Origin: Gemmatimonadales bacterium
GTDB lineage: Bacteria; Gemmatimonadota; Gemmatimonadetes; Palauibacterales; Palauibacteraceae
DNA: 49,578 nucleotides
Assembly: GCA_009840115.1 (NCBI GenBank)
Contig: VXOJ01000006.1
Span: forward strand, 1-49,578
Direction of reading: 5' to 3'
Part shown: positions 9,920-17,949 of the stretch, piece after piece
Layout: each line of letters starts with the position of its first letter
Numbering within the stretch: position 1 is the stretch's first letter
Position numbers and translations under genes: made by a program
The notes under the pieces: generated by a model
Databases searched by the model: none
What the model saw: only the letters and a program-made list of their open reading frames with translations
What the model was told of the DNA's origin: nothing

Positions 9920-10906
9920 CTAGATCTCGACGAGGATCTTCCCGTCCGCGCGGCCGGACTCGAGGGCCTCGTGCGCGGACGCCGTCTCCGCGAGGGGGAA
10001 CGTCGCGGCGATCCGCACGTCGAGCTGTCCGGCCGCGAGCCAGGTCGTGAGGTCCCGGACGGCGGCGCGGCGGGCGGCGGGCGGCAGCAGGTATCCCTGC
10101 ACGAAGTGGAGTCGCAGGTCCTTGAAGGCGAGCGGATAGTAGGCGAGCGGCAGTTCCGGGCCGGAGGTTGACGAGTACGACGCGATCGTCCCGTTCTCCC
10201 GCAGGACCGCGACGTCCGTCTCGAGGTTCGCGGCGAGATCCACCTCGATGACGCGGTCCACGCCCTCGCCATCCGTGAGGTCGAGCACCCGGCGGGCGAC
10301 GTCCTCCCGCCGGTAGTCGATCGTGTGCTTCGCACCGCCGCCCAGCGCGACCTCCGCCTTGGCGGCGCTGCTCACCGTGGCGATGACTTCGGCGCCGCCC
10401 AGCGTGGCGAGCTGCACCGCCAGGTGGCCGACGGCCCCGGCCCCTCCCTGCACGAGGATCCGCTTGCCCCCCACCGGCCCGTCCCCGTACACGGCGTAGT
10501 GCGCCGTACAGCCCGGCACTCCGAGACCCGCGCCGTCGGCGAAGGATGCATTGTCGGGCAACGGCACGGCCTGCGCCGCCGGCACCGCCGTGTACTCCGC
10601 CGCCGTGCCGAACGGACGGCCGCCGCCCTGGGCGTTCCACAGCCAGACGCGTTCGCCGACGCGCGCCCGGTCCGCTTCCGACCCCACCCCATCGATCGTC
10701 CCCGCCCCGTCGGAGTGCGGTACGATGCGCGGGTGAGGCATCGACAGTCCGATCCAGCCGGCCCGCCGCTTGGTGTCCGACGGATTCACCCCCGAGGCGG
10801 CCAGCCGCACCCGGACCTCTCCCGCCTCCGGCACGGGCGCGTCCTGATGCCCGAATCGGAGCACGTCCGGCGCGGGGCCGGTCCGCTCGTACCAGATCGC
10901 TTTCAC
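9920..10906 (-). CDS. MDR-superfamily NADPH:quinone oxidoreductase / zinc-independent alcohol dehydrogenase
   Basis: 328 residues. The GTG at 10906 is chosen because GGAGGAGG sits just upstream and the protein then opens with VKAIWYERTGPAPDVL, the normal family N-terminus; the reading frame stays open further upstream but encodes arginine-rich sequence without family resemblance. Motifs include ASGVNPSDTKRRAG, the nucleotide-binding VQGGAGAVGHLAVQLA, and a C-terminal ASAHEALESGRADGKILVEI, all typical of QOR-type medium-chain reductases. Structural and catalytic zinc cysteines are absent, so an NADPH-dependent reductase of quinones or enones is the best call. It is transcribed divergently from the pterin gene run. 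Confidence 0.88.
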   Translation of the reverse strand: MKAIWYERTGPAPDVLRFGHQDAPVPEAGEVRVRLAASGVNPSDTKRRAGWIGLSMPHPRIVPHSDGAGTIDGVGSEADRARVGERVWLWNAQGGGRPFGTAAEYTAVPAAQAVPLPDNASFADGAGLGVPGCTAHYAVYGDGPVGGKRILVQGGAGAVGHLAVQLATLGGAEVIATVSSAAKAEVALGGGAKHTIDYRREDVARRVLDLTDGEGVDRVIEVDLAANLETDVAVLRENGTIASYSSTSGPELPLAYYPLAFKDLRLHFVQGYLLPPAARRAAVRDLTTWLAAGQLDVRIAATFPLAETASAHEALESGRADGKILVEI

Positions 10907-10954
10907 GCGCCTCCTCCGGGTCCCACCCCCGCGCCCGCCGCGGGTGCTGCCGCA

Positions 10955-10990
10955 ATGGGGCGTGCGGCGCCTCCGCGTGCAACGCCCCAT
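10955..10990. repeat. Perfect 9 bp inverted repeat in the divergent promoter region
   Basis: ATGGGGCGT at 10955-10963 and ACGCCCCAT at 10982-10990 are perfect reverse complements separated by 18 nt. It lies between the oxidoreductase start (10906) and the SDR start (11059). It could be an operator for a dimeric regulator or a transcript hairpin. A TACATT at 11007-11012 could serve as a -10 for the rightward genes, which would place the repeat upstream of and over the -35 position. No matching -35 was found. Confidence 0.4.
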
Positions 10991-11058
10991 CCGTTCTCGA
11001 ACCTTGTACATTCCCGGCTCCAAAGCTGCCGGGAGACGCTCGTGAACGGAGAGGTGCC

Positions 11059-11844
11059 GTGAAACTCGAGGGCGCCGTCGCACTCGTGACGGGGGGCGCG
11101 CGCCGGCTGGGCCGCGCGCTGTCGCTGGGCCTGGCCGAGGCGGGGTGCGACGTCTTCATCCATTATCGGAGTTCGGCGGAAGCGGCCGCCCGCACGGCGA
11201 GCGACGTGCGAGCCCTGGGGCGCCGCGCGGCGACGGCCGCGGCGGACCTCTCGCACCCGGAGCAGATCGACGACCTGTTCGGGGCGTTCGACGAGGCGTT
11301 CGGTCGCCTCGACGTCCTCGTGAACTCCGCCGCGAGCTTCGAACGTACTCCCTTCGGCGAGGCGACGGTCGCCGAGTGGGACGCCGCGCACGCGCTCAAC
11401 CTGCGCGCTCCCTTCCTCATGACGCAGCGGGCCGCCGTCCGAATGCGCGGCGTGACCGAGCGGCGCGGAAGCCAGGGGGAACCTCGGGCGCCCGGTGTCA
11501 TAATCAACATGTCGGACATGTCGGCGCTCGCCGCCTGGAAGGGGTTTGCGCCGCACGGGGTCAGCAAGGCGGGACTTCTGCACCTGACGGCGCTGACGGC
11601 CCGCGAACTGGGCGCGGAGGTGCGCGCGAACGCGATCGTTCCCGGCCCGATTCTTCCGCCTCCCGGAGAGACGGCGGAGGACGCGGCCTGGCGGGAGAAG
11701 GGCCGGAGGACCCCGCTCGGACGGACGGGGGATCCGCGGTACGTGGCGCACGCGGCGCGGTTCCTGGCCGAGAACGACTATGTGACGGGAGCGACGATCC
11801 ACGTGGATGGCGGCGAACATCTGATGACGGGAGGGGCGCGCTGA
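11059..11844 (+). CDS. Short-chain dehydrogenase/reductase, pteridine-reductase (FolM/PTR1)-like
   Basis: 261 residues from GTG at 11059, with GGAGAGG 5 nt upstream. The cofactor motif is TGGARRLGRA, where the arginines in place of the usual TGxxxGIG indicate NADPH use and match pteridine reductases. NSAASFERTPFG corresponds to the NNAS region. A catalytic Ser is likely in INMSDMSAL. The usual YxxxK is altered: the aligned stretch reads FAPHGVSKAGLL, so the Tyr appears replaced by His while Lys is kept. The stop overlaps the folB start by 1 nt (TGATG), which supports a role in dihydropterin reduction, for example dihydromonapterin formation. FabG-like activity is the alternative. Confidence 0.8.
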   Translation: MKLEGAVALVTGGARRLGRALSLGLAEAGCDVFIHYRSSAEAAARTASDVRALGRRAATAAADLSHPEQIDDLFGAFDEAFGRLDVLVNSAASFERTPFGEATVAEWDAAHALNLRAPFLMTQRAAVRMRGVTERRGSQGEPRAPGVIINMSDMSALAAWKGFAPHGVSKAGLLHLTALTARELGAEVRANAIVPGPILPPPGETAEDAAWREKGRRTPLGRTGDPRYVAHAARFLAENDYVTGATIHVDGGEHLMTGGAR

Positions 11845-12212
11845 TGGCATCGGATACGGTCATCATCCGCGACCTCCTCATCCGGGGCATCATCGGGGTC
11901 AACGACTGGGAACGCGAGAAGAAGCAGGACATCGTGATCAACCTCTCCCTCTCCGTGGACGCCCGGTCCCCGGGCGAGTCCGACGATGTGGCGGATGTGC
12001 TCAACTACCGAACGCTGACGAAGCGCGTCATCGCGCACGTCGAGACCGCCGAGCCGTATCTCGTGGAAGCGCTCGCGCACCAGATCGCGCGGATCGCGAT
12101 CGTCGACTTCGGCGCGGCGCGGGCCAAGGTCCGGGTGGAGAAGCCCGGCGCGCTGCGCTACGCCCGCTCCGTGGGGGTCGAAGTCGAACGGACGGCGGCG
12201 GACTACGCGTGA
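11844..12212 (+). CDS. folB: Dihydroneopterin aldolase FolB
   Basis: 122 residues. The sequence opens VIIRDLLIRGIIGVNDWERE, the FolB N-terminal strand and the conserved Glu that binds the pterin, and ends with VEKPGALRYARSVGVEVER, containing the conserved Lys and Pro. Length is normal. FolB cleaves 7,8-dihydroneopterin to 6-hydroxymethyl-7,8-dihydropterin and glycolaldehyde in folate synthesis, and some members also epimerise. It sits between the pteridine-reductase-like gene (1 nt overlap) and folK (4 nt GTGA overlap), so the three are almost certainly co-translated and supply consecutive or related steps on the same pterin. Confidence 0.93.
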   Translation: MASDTVIIRDLLIRGIIGVNDWEREKKQDIVINLSLSVDARSPGESDDVADVLNYRTLTKRVIAHVETAEPYLVEALAHQIARIAIVDFGAARAKVRVEKPGALRYARSVGVEVERTAADYA

Positions 12213-12718
12213 ACACCTCCCCCCGGGCCATCCTCCTCACGCTGGGCTCGAACATCGATCCCGAGCGGAACATCGTCGCGGCCCTCGAGGCGCTCGACGA
12301 ACTGCTGGGCATCGAGGGAGCCTCGCCCATCTACGAGGCGGACCCGGTCGGGAACCCCGGGATGCCCCGCTTCCTGAACGCGGCCGTGCGCATCACCTCC
12401 GACCTCTCCCCGGGAGAACTGAAGTTCGAGGTGATCCGGCCGCTGGAGCGCCGCCTCGGGCGGGTCCGGACCGCGGACCCCAACGCCCCGCGCACGATCG
12501 ACATCGACATCGCCGCCGTACAGGGCCTGGTCGTCGACCGGGACGAGTTGCAACTCCCGGATCCGGAGATCCCCACGAGGGCGCATCTGGCGGTGCCCCT
12601 CGCGGATGTGGCGCCGGATTTCCGGCATCCCGACCTCGGAATCACCCTGGGCGAAATCGCGGCCCGTTTCCGCGACGAGCCGGGGCTCGCGCGACGCGAC
12701 GATGTCCGGTGGCCGTGA
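12209..12718 (+). CDS. folK: 6-hydroxymethyl-7,8-dihydropterin pyrophosphokinase FolK (HPPK)
   Basis: 169 residues from GTG at 12209, overlapping the folB stop. The family hallmarks are visible: LLTLGSNIDPERNI at the N-terminus, the substrate strand SPIYEADPVGNPGMPRFLNAAV, and the signature APRTIDIDIA that binds magnesium and ATP. The C-terminus IPTRAHLAVPLADVAPDFRHP is also typical. FolK transfers pyrophosphate from ATP to the product of FolB, giving the substrate of dihydropteroate synthase (folP, not in this window). The next gene starts 28 nt downstream but is functionally unrelated. Confidence 0.95.
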   Translation: MNTSPRAILLTLGSNIDPERNIVAALEALDELLGIEGASPIYEADPVGNPGMPRFLNAAVRITSDLSPGELKFEVIRPLERRLGRVRTADPNAPRTIDIDIAAVQGLVVDRDELQLPDPEIPTRAHLAVPLADVAPDFRHPDLGITLGEIAARFRDEPGLARRDDVRWP

Positions 12719-12746
12719 ACCCCGCGCGACCGTACCTTCCCGCCCC

Positions 12747-14435
12747 ATGATTCCGTCCACGGCGCCCCCGATCCGGGGGACCCGCCGGGCCCCGATCCGG
12801 GGCAAGAACGTCGCCCACATCCTGCTTCTGCTGGGCCTTGTCGCCGCGCCCGCGGTGCACGCACAGGCATCCCCTCCCGCCGGGGGGATGGACGGCAATG
12901 CGGCCACGGTCATCGACACCGTCATCATCACGCGGCGAGACGTGTTCCTTCCCGAGGATGCGGAGAACAACTTCATCTACCGCCTGGGGAACGGGCTGCA
13001 CGCAATGACGCAGGCCTGGGTGATCCGCCGCGAACTCCTCCTCGGTGCCGGGGCGTCGGCCGACTCGCTGCTCGTCGCCGAGAGCGAGCGCAACCTCCGC
13101 CGCCTCGGCCTGTTTCACCGGGTCCGCGTGGACACGGCGCGGCTCGAGGACGGCAGGCTGGCGCTGGACGTGCGTACGCGCGAAGCGTGGAGCCTGCAGC
13201 CCCGGTTCACCGGCCGGCTCGCGGCGGACGGTACGATCACCGGTGCGTTCGGCGTGACCGAGACCAACCTCGCGGGCACCGGCAACGCCATGCGGGTATG
13301 GTACGTGCGGGAGACGGATCGCGACGGGATGGACCTGCGCCTCACTTCCAACCGGATCGGGGCGACCCGGCTGTTGGCCAGCGGAACGTGGCTGAACCTG
13401 TCGGACCGCGACGTCGTCTCATGGAGGCTCGCGAGCCCCTTCCGCTCCTTTTCCGACCGCTCCGCGTTCTACTACGATGGGCGGAGTTTCGATGGACGGA
13501 TCCCGCAGTACCGTCGAGTCCACCCGGACGAATTACAGACGATCGAATGGCGGCGGCGCGCGTTGATCAACCGCTTCACCGGCCAGATCGCCCCGATCGC
13601 CAGCGCGCGCGGGTTCCTGCGCCTGGGCGTGACTCTCGAGGTCCGCCACGAGGAGCACATGCGGCTGGAGCATCCCGACGTGAATGTCGACAGCCTCTAC
13701 GCGACGGTTCCGGATTCGGTCTACGGCCTGGTCGGCGCGCAGGTGGAGTGGCGGCGTGCCCGATTCGAACGCGTGCAGCACTTCAACGGCTTCGCCGAAG
13801 AGGACCAGGACCTGAGCGACCGCGTGTTCTTCTCGCTGAAGCTCGCGCATGAAGCGTTCGGGTACGAGTCGACGGGGGTCGGCGCCCGCCTCCGCCTTGA
13901 TTCGGGGAGGCGAGCCGGGTCGGCGATCCTCAAGGGCTACGTCGATGGGGGCGGACTGTTCAACTCGGCCGGCCTGGATTCCGGCTATGTGTTCGGCAGC
14001 GGAACCGCGGCGGTACGCCTGGCCGATCGCAACACGACCTTTCTGCGGGCCGTCGCGGGGGCCCAGGAGTCGCCCCGGCCGGGGTCCGAGCACGACATCG
14101 GCTTCGATGTCCTGCCCCGCCTCTGGGGACCGCACGCCTTCATAGGTACCCGAACGCTCCAGACCACCCTGGAACATCGCTTCTACCTCGTCGACAATTT
14201 CGCCAATCTGACCGGTATCGGTGTGGGCGCGTTCGTCGACTACGGAGGTGCCTGGTATCCGGATCAGGACCGGAGGTTGGGCGGGAACGTCGGGGTCACC
14301 CTGTTCGGGGGTTCCCCACTTTCCTCGTTCGCGCAGGTAATGAATCTCAACTTCGGCTATCGCTTCGGCGGGGGGCTCGACGACAGCGAACAATCGAGGT
14401 GGGATTTCAGCTTCGGCGGCGGCTTACGATTCTAG
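12747..14435 (+). CDS. Omp85-superfamily outer membrane barrel protein with a POTRA-like domain
   Basis: 562 residues from ATG at 12747. A signal peptide (VAHILLLLGLVAAPAVHAQA) is followed by one POTRA-like unit, where ESERNLRRLGLFHRVRVDT is the characteristic helix-turn-strand. The remainder alternates amphipathic strands and ends WDFSFGGGLRF with a terminal Phe, as required for BAM-dependent insertion. It is shorter than BamA and has a single POTRA-like region, closer to patatin-type or TamA-like short Omp85 proteins; its cargo is unknown. The frame continues upstream into folK, but the signal peptide sets the start. Its stop shares the CTAG tetranucleotide with the convergent next gene. 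Confidence 0.75.
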   Translation: MIPSTAPPIRGTRRAPIRGKNVAHILLLLGLVAAPAVHAQASPPAGGMDGNAATVIDTVIITRRDVFLPEDAENNFIYRLGNGLHAMTQAWVIRRELLLGAGASADSLLVAESERNLRRLGLFHRVRVDTARLEDGRLALDVRTREAWSLQPRFTGRLAADGTITGAFGVTETNLAGTGNAMRVWYVRETDRDGMDLRLTSNRIGATRLLASGTWLNLSDRDVVSWRLASPFRSFSDRSAFYYDGRSFDGRIPQYRRVHPDELQTIEWRRRALINRFTGQIAPIASARGFLRLGVTLEVRHEEHMRLEHPDVNVDSLYATVPDSVYGLVGAQVEWRRARFERVQHFNGFAEEDQDLSDRVFFSLKLAHEAFGYESTGVGARLRLDSGRRAGSAILKGYVDGGGLFNSAGLDSGYVFGSGTAAVRLADRNTTFLRAVAGAQESPRPGSEHDIGFDVLPRLWGPHAFIGTRTLQTTLEHRFYLVDNFANLTGIGVGAFVDYGGAWYPDQDRRLGGNVGVTLFGGSPLSSFAQVMNLNFGYRFGGGLDDSEQSRWDFSFGGGLRF

Positions 14436-14941
14436 GGCAGCAGGATGCCGCCGGCCACGAGGAGTTGCTGTCCCCCCTCGAGTTCGTACCTCGCCTCGAC
14501 GAAGGGCGTGAACCCGTCGAGCGGAAACCGGAAGCCCGCGACGAGGTTCATCCCGAAGAGCCGCTCTTCGGGACCCTTTACCCCGTCCGATGGGACCGAT
14601 TCCCACGCCACGTTCACCCCGCCGCCGACATAGGGGACGAGGTTCGTCACATCGGGGAACGAGAGGTCCCCGAGCACGTTGAAGTTCAGTTCGCGGTAGT
14701 CGTAGTCGCCGCCGGGGTCGCCGAGACCCGAGTCCGGGAAGAAGTAGTCGAATGAACCGGCTACCCGGATCCCGGGAGCGATCCAGGGCAGCGACATCTG
14801 CACGCGCGGGCCGATGCCGAAGTCCGCGTCGTCGCCGAAGGTGAGCTGGCCCCCGACCTTGACCTCCTGGGCGGCGAGGGGCGTTCCGAACAGGACGACT
14901 CCGAACAGGACGACCAGCGATCCCGGCCCGCTTCGACGCAT
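14432..14941 (-). CDS. Small outer-membrane beta-barrel protein (OmpW/OmpX-like size), function unknown
   Basis: 169 residues from ATG at 14941, with GGAGGGGGG upstream; an in-frame upstream extension lacks family character. A clean signal peptide ends at PLAAQE. The mature part is glycine- and aromatic-rich with alternating strands (VKVGGQLTFGDDADFGIG, LVPYVGGGVNVAW, GFTPFVEARYELEGGQQLL), as in eight-stranded porin-like barrels. The C-terminus is LLP rather than Phe or Tyr. No specific ligand can be named. It ends on the same CTAG used by the preceding convergent gene. Confidence 0.75.
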   Translation of the reverse strand: MRRSGPGSLVVLFGVVLFGTPLAAQEVKVGGQLTFGDDADFGIGPRVQMSLPWIAPGIRVAGSFDYFFPDSGLGDPGGDYDYRELNFNVLGDLSFPDVTNLVPYVGGGVNVAWESVPSDGVKGPEERLFGMNLVAGFRFPLDGFTPFVEARYELEGGQQLLVAGGILLP

Positions 14942-15085
14942 GTACCCCCCTCCGTTTCCCATTCCCGCCATCCGGTTCATCGTCCTCCCGTCGTTCGACA
15001 GGAGTGGGACGCCGCGAAGGCCCGGACGGTTGCACCCGGCCCGTCGATCCCGAACTTTCGTCCACCGACCCGCGTACGAGGATCC

Positions 15086-15997
15086 ATGGAAAGACTCCGC
15101 ATTCCCAACCTGGCGACGTACCTCCCGGTCGCGCCTTCCGATCTGCTGCTCGCCGCCCCTGTCGCGGCCCGGATTCTCTTCGGTCTGAGCCCGGCCGGGC
15201 GAGCGGTGCAGGCGGCCGCGCTCGGCGTGTACGCGGGCAGCGCGCTCATCGACTGGGCGGTTCGGGCGGACGCCCGCCGCGTGGACTTCGAGGCTGCGTT
15301 CGGCTTCGACCCGCTCTTCCCACCCGCCGCGTCGGAGGAGGAACGGAGACGCGATGTCGAAGGTCTCGTAGAGCGGCTGAACGCAAACTACGTGCCGATG
15401 GATACGCCGCGGAAGGAACTGGCGAAGCAGGTCGACCTGTGCCTTACCGATTTTCTGGCGGAACTCACCGGCCAGCGTCTGGAGACGAGTTCGCAGGTCC
15501 GGGAGTTCATGCTCGCGCAGATCGTCTTCCCCTTCGCACTCGGGGCGGCGGACCCGCTGACGGGAGACGTCGCGATCTTCCGGAGCACGGGCGTCTTCGA
15601 GCCCCATGTGATCGCGCACGAGTTCTGCCACCGCAAGGGATACCTGAAGGAAGTCGAGGCGCAGGTCCTCGGCTATCTCGCCCTCGTGCGCTCGGGTGAG
15701 CCCGTGCTCGAGCAGTCGGCGCACTGCGAGCGCCTGGACCGCCACCTCTGGGTGCTGGCAGAGCGGGACGCCGCCGCCTACAACGGCCTTCTCGCCGAAC
15801 TCGGACTCCGGGAGGAGTTGAAGGACGCGTTCGCCGTCCGCCACCCGGCGGAGGGTCCGGTCAGCGGCGTCGTGGGTCCGATGATGAAAAACGCCTACAA
15901 CGCCCGCATGAAGCTCACGGGACAGAACGGCCTCTCCGACTACGACGAGGGCTTCACGAACTTCCTCCTCGCGATGGAGCGAACCGCCGCCTCGTGA
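15086..15997 (+). CDS. DUF3810-like membrane-associated zinc metallopeptidase (HExxH)
   Basis: 303 residues, ATG at 15086 with GAGG upstream. Hydrophobic segments near residues 20-33 and 42-58 are probably membrane-spanning. The core is VIAHEFCHRKGYLKEVEAQV: H178-E-F-C-H182 is a zincin HExxH, followed by Glu residues at 189 and 191 as candidate third ligands. This matches my memory of DUF3810, whose motif is HExxHQ-G followed by an acidic stretch and helix. The substrate of this family is not known to me. Its stop overlaps the antiporter start by 4 nt (GTGA), so it belongs to a four-gene coupled cassette. Confidence 0.7.
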   Translation: MERLRIPNLATYLPVAPSDLLLAAPVAARILFGLSPAGRAVQAAALGVYAGSALIDWAVRADARRVDFEAAFGFDPLFPPAASEEERRRDVEGLVERLNANYVPMDTPRKELAKQVDLCLTDFLAELTGQRLETSSQVREFMLAQIVFPFALGAADPLTGDVAIFRSTGVFEPHVIAHEFCHRKGYLKEVEAQVLGYLALVRSGEPVLEQSAHCERLDRHLWVLAERDAAAYNGLLAELGLREELKDAFAVRHPAEGPVSGVVGPMMKNAYNARMKLTGQNGLSDYDEGFTNFLLAMERTAAS

Positions 15998-17949
15998 ACC
16001 TCCAGGACCCGGCGCTCACCTTCGCCCTGGCCATCACGGCGGGCGTTGTGGCGCAGGCGCTGGCACGGCACGCGCGCGTTCCCGGCATCCTCGTCCTGCT
16101 CGCGGCGGGCATCCTCCTCGGCCCCGAGTTCGCGAACATCGTGCGGCCCGACACGCTGGGCGACGGTCTGAATCCCATCGTCGGGCTGGCGGTCGCGGTG
16201 ATCCTCTTCGAGGGCGCGCTGCAACTCAATCTCGACCGACTGCGCCGCGAGGCGCTGACGATCCGCCGGCTGATCACGCTCGGCGCGCTGGTCACGATCG
16301 CCGGGGCCGCCGTCACGGCGATGCTCGCGCTGGGCTGGAGTCTCCGCATCGCCCTGCTGTTCGGGGCGCTCGTCTCGGTTACGGGGCCGACGGTGATCAA
16401 CCCGCTCACGCGGCGCATCCGGCTGCGAACCAACCTGCGGACGATCCTCGAGGCGGAAGGCGTGCTCATCGACCCCATCGGCGCGATTCTCGCGGTCGTC
16501 GCGTTCGAACTGGCGCTCGCGTCGACGGCGGGGGACGTGGGGGCCGGCTTCCTCGGCCTCGTCACGCGCCTGGGCCTCGGCTCCCTCATCGGGGTGGCGG
16601 GAGGGTTCATCATCGGCGGACTGCTGAGGATGCGGCGCGCGATCCCCTCGGATCTCCGGAACATCTTCACGCTCGCATGCGTCCTCGCGCTCTACCAGGG
16701 CTCGCACGCCATCCTGCCCGAGAGCGGGATCATGACCGTCGCCATCGCCGGCCTCGTGGTCGGCAACATGGGACCCCGCCACGCGCGGGAACTCGTCGAG
16801 TTCAAGGAGCAACTCACGTTTCTGCTCGTCGGACTCCTCTTCGTCCTCCTGTCGGCGGCGGTGGATCTCGGCGACGTGTGGGCGCTCGGGGCGGGCGGGA
16901 TTGTCACGGTGATCGTCCTCGTCGCCGTCGTCCGCCCCCTCTGCGTTTTCCTCTGCACCCGGGGCGCCGGCCTGAGCCGCAACGAGCAGGCGTTCCTCGC
17001 CTGGCTCGCTCCGCGCGGGATCGTCGCCTTCGCCGTCTCGTCGCTGTTCGCGGCGGAACTCGCACACAGCGGCATGGAGGTGGAAGGCAACCAGCTGCGC
17101 GCGATGGTGTTCCTCGTCATCGCCGTCACCGTCGTCGTCCTCGGCGGGACGGGCGGGCTCATGGCGCGCCTGCTGGGGGTACGGAAACCGTCCAACCACG
17201 GGTTCGCGATCGTCGGGGCGAATCCCATCGGACGCGCGCTGGCCCGAACCCTGCGCGCCGCCCGCGGCGGGGATGCCCCGATCGTTCTCATCGACACCAA
17301 CCCGACGGAGACGGGAGCGGCGGAGCGCGACGGCTTCCGCGTCGTGCTCGGCAACGCGAACGAGCCGCGCGCGCTCCTGAAGGCGGGGGTCGAATCGCGC
17401 CGCGCCCTCGTCGCGCTCACGCCGAATGAGGGCGTGAACCTGCTCATCGCCAAGCGGGTCGAGGAGAGCTGCCCGGGCGTGAACCGTCTCGTGGCCATCG
17501 ATCCGCTCACGCCGGGCGTCGGACCCGAGCAGGTCGACGAGAGCGGCGCCTCCGTGCTGTTCGGGCTCGGGGTCGACTACGAGCGCTGGGCGCACGAGTT
17601 CCGGCGAGACCGCGTGGAGATCGAACCTCTCCTCTTCGAGGGCCTCGCCGGGCTGCGCATCTCCCAGATCGAGGCGCTGGCCGACCGCCGGTTCCCCGCC
17701 CTCGCCCTCGTGCATCGCCGCGGGAGACGCGAACAGCCGGTGTCGAGCGGGACGACGCTGAAGCCCGGGGACGTGGTCTGGTTCGGCTGGCTGCGCGAGC
17801 AGGCGGAACTCGCGGAATCGCGGCTCGCCCGGGCCGGCTTCCGCCGCCCGGACGCCGAACCGGCGGAGGGCGGCGGGGAGACGGCAAGAGAAGACGCCCC
17901 CGACGCCGGTGGCACCACGCCCGTCGACGGGCCAGATTCGGAGCGATGA
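15994..17949 (+). CDS. Cation:proton antiporter, NhaP/CPA1 type, with C-terminal TrkA-N/RCK domain
   Basis: 651 residues from GTG at 15994. About twelve membrane segments fill the first 390 residues; VAVILFEGALQLNL and LEAEGVLIDPIGAILAVVAFE are diagnostic of NhaP-type Na+(K+)/H+ exchangers and include the acidic ion-binding residues. A Rossmann nucleotide-binding module follows (HGFAIVGANPIGRALAR, with Asp in VLIDTNP), then a TrkA-C-like region (PLLFEGLAGLRISQIEAL) and an acidic low-complexity tail. The RCK-like part should bind NAD(H) or another nucleotide to gate transport. The protein is translationally coupled to both neighbours (GTGA and ATGA overlaps), suggesting shared regulation rather than a shared pathway. 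Confidence 0.9.
   Translation: MNLQDPALTFALAITAGVVAQALARHARVPGILVLLAAGILLGPEFANIVRPDTLGDGLNPIVGLAVAVILFEGALQLNLDRLRREALTIRRLITLGALVTIAGAAVTAMLALGWSLRIALLFGALVSVTGPTVINPLTRRIRLRTNLRTILEAEGVLIDPIGAILAVVAFELALASTAGDVGAGFLGLVTRLGLGSLIGVAGGFIIGGLLRMRRAIPSDLRNIFTLACVLALYQGSHAILPESGIMTVAIAGLVVGNMGPRHARELVEFKEQLTFLLVGLLFVLLSAAVDLGDVWALGAGGIVTVIVLVAVVRPLCVFLCTRGAGLSRNEQAFLAWLAPRGIVAFAVSSLFAAELAHSGMEVEGNQLRAMVFLVIAVTVVVLGGTGGLMARLLGVRKPSNHGFAIVGANPIGRALARTLRAARGGDAPIVLIDTNPTETGAAERDGFRVVLGNANEPRALLKAGVESRRALVALTPNEGVNLLIAKRVEESCPGVNRLVAIDPLTPGVGPEQVDESGASVLFGLGVDYERWAHEFRRDRVEIEPLLFEGLAGLRISQIEALADRRFPALALVHRRGRREQPVSSGTTLKPGDVVWFGWLREQAELAESRLARAGFRRPDAEPAEGGGETAREDAPDAGGTTPVDGPDSER

Noticed and set aside
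8194..10335. Minus-strand open frame of 713 codons covering serine hydrolase copy 2 and part of the oxidoreductase gene
   Set aside because: It runs in a different frame through a real minus-strand gene and antisense to another; no domain.
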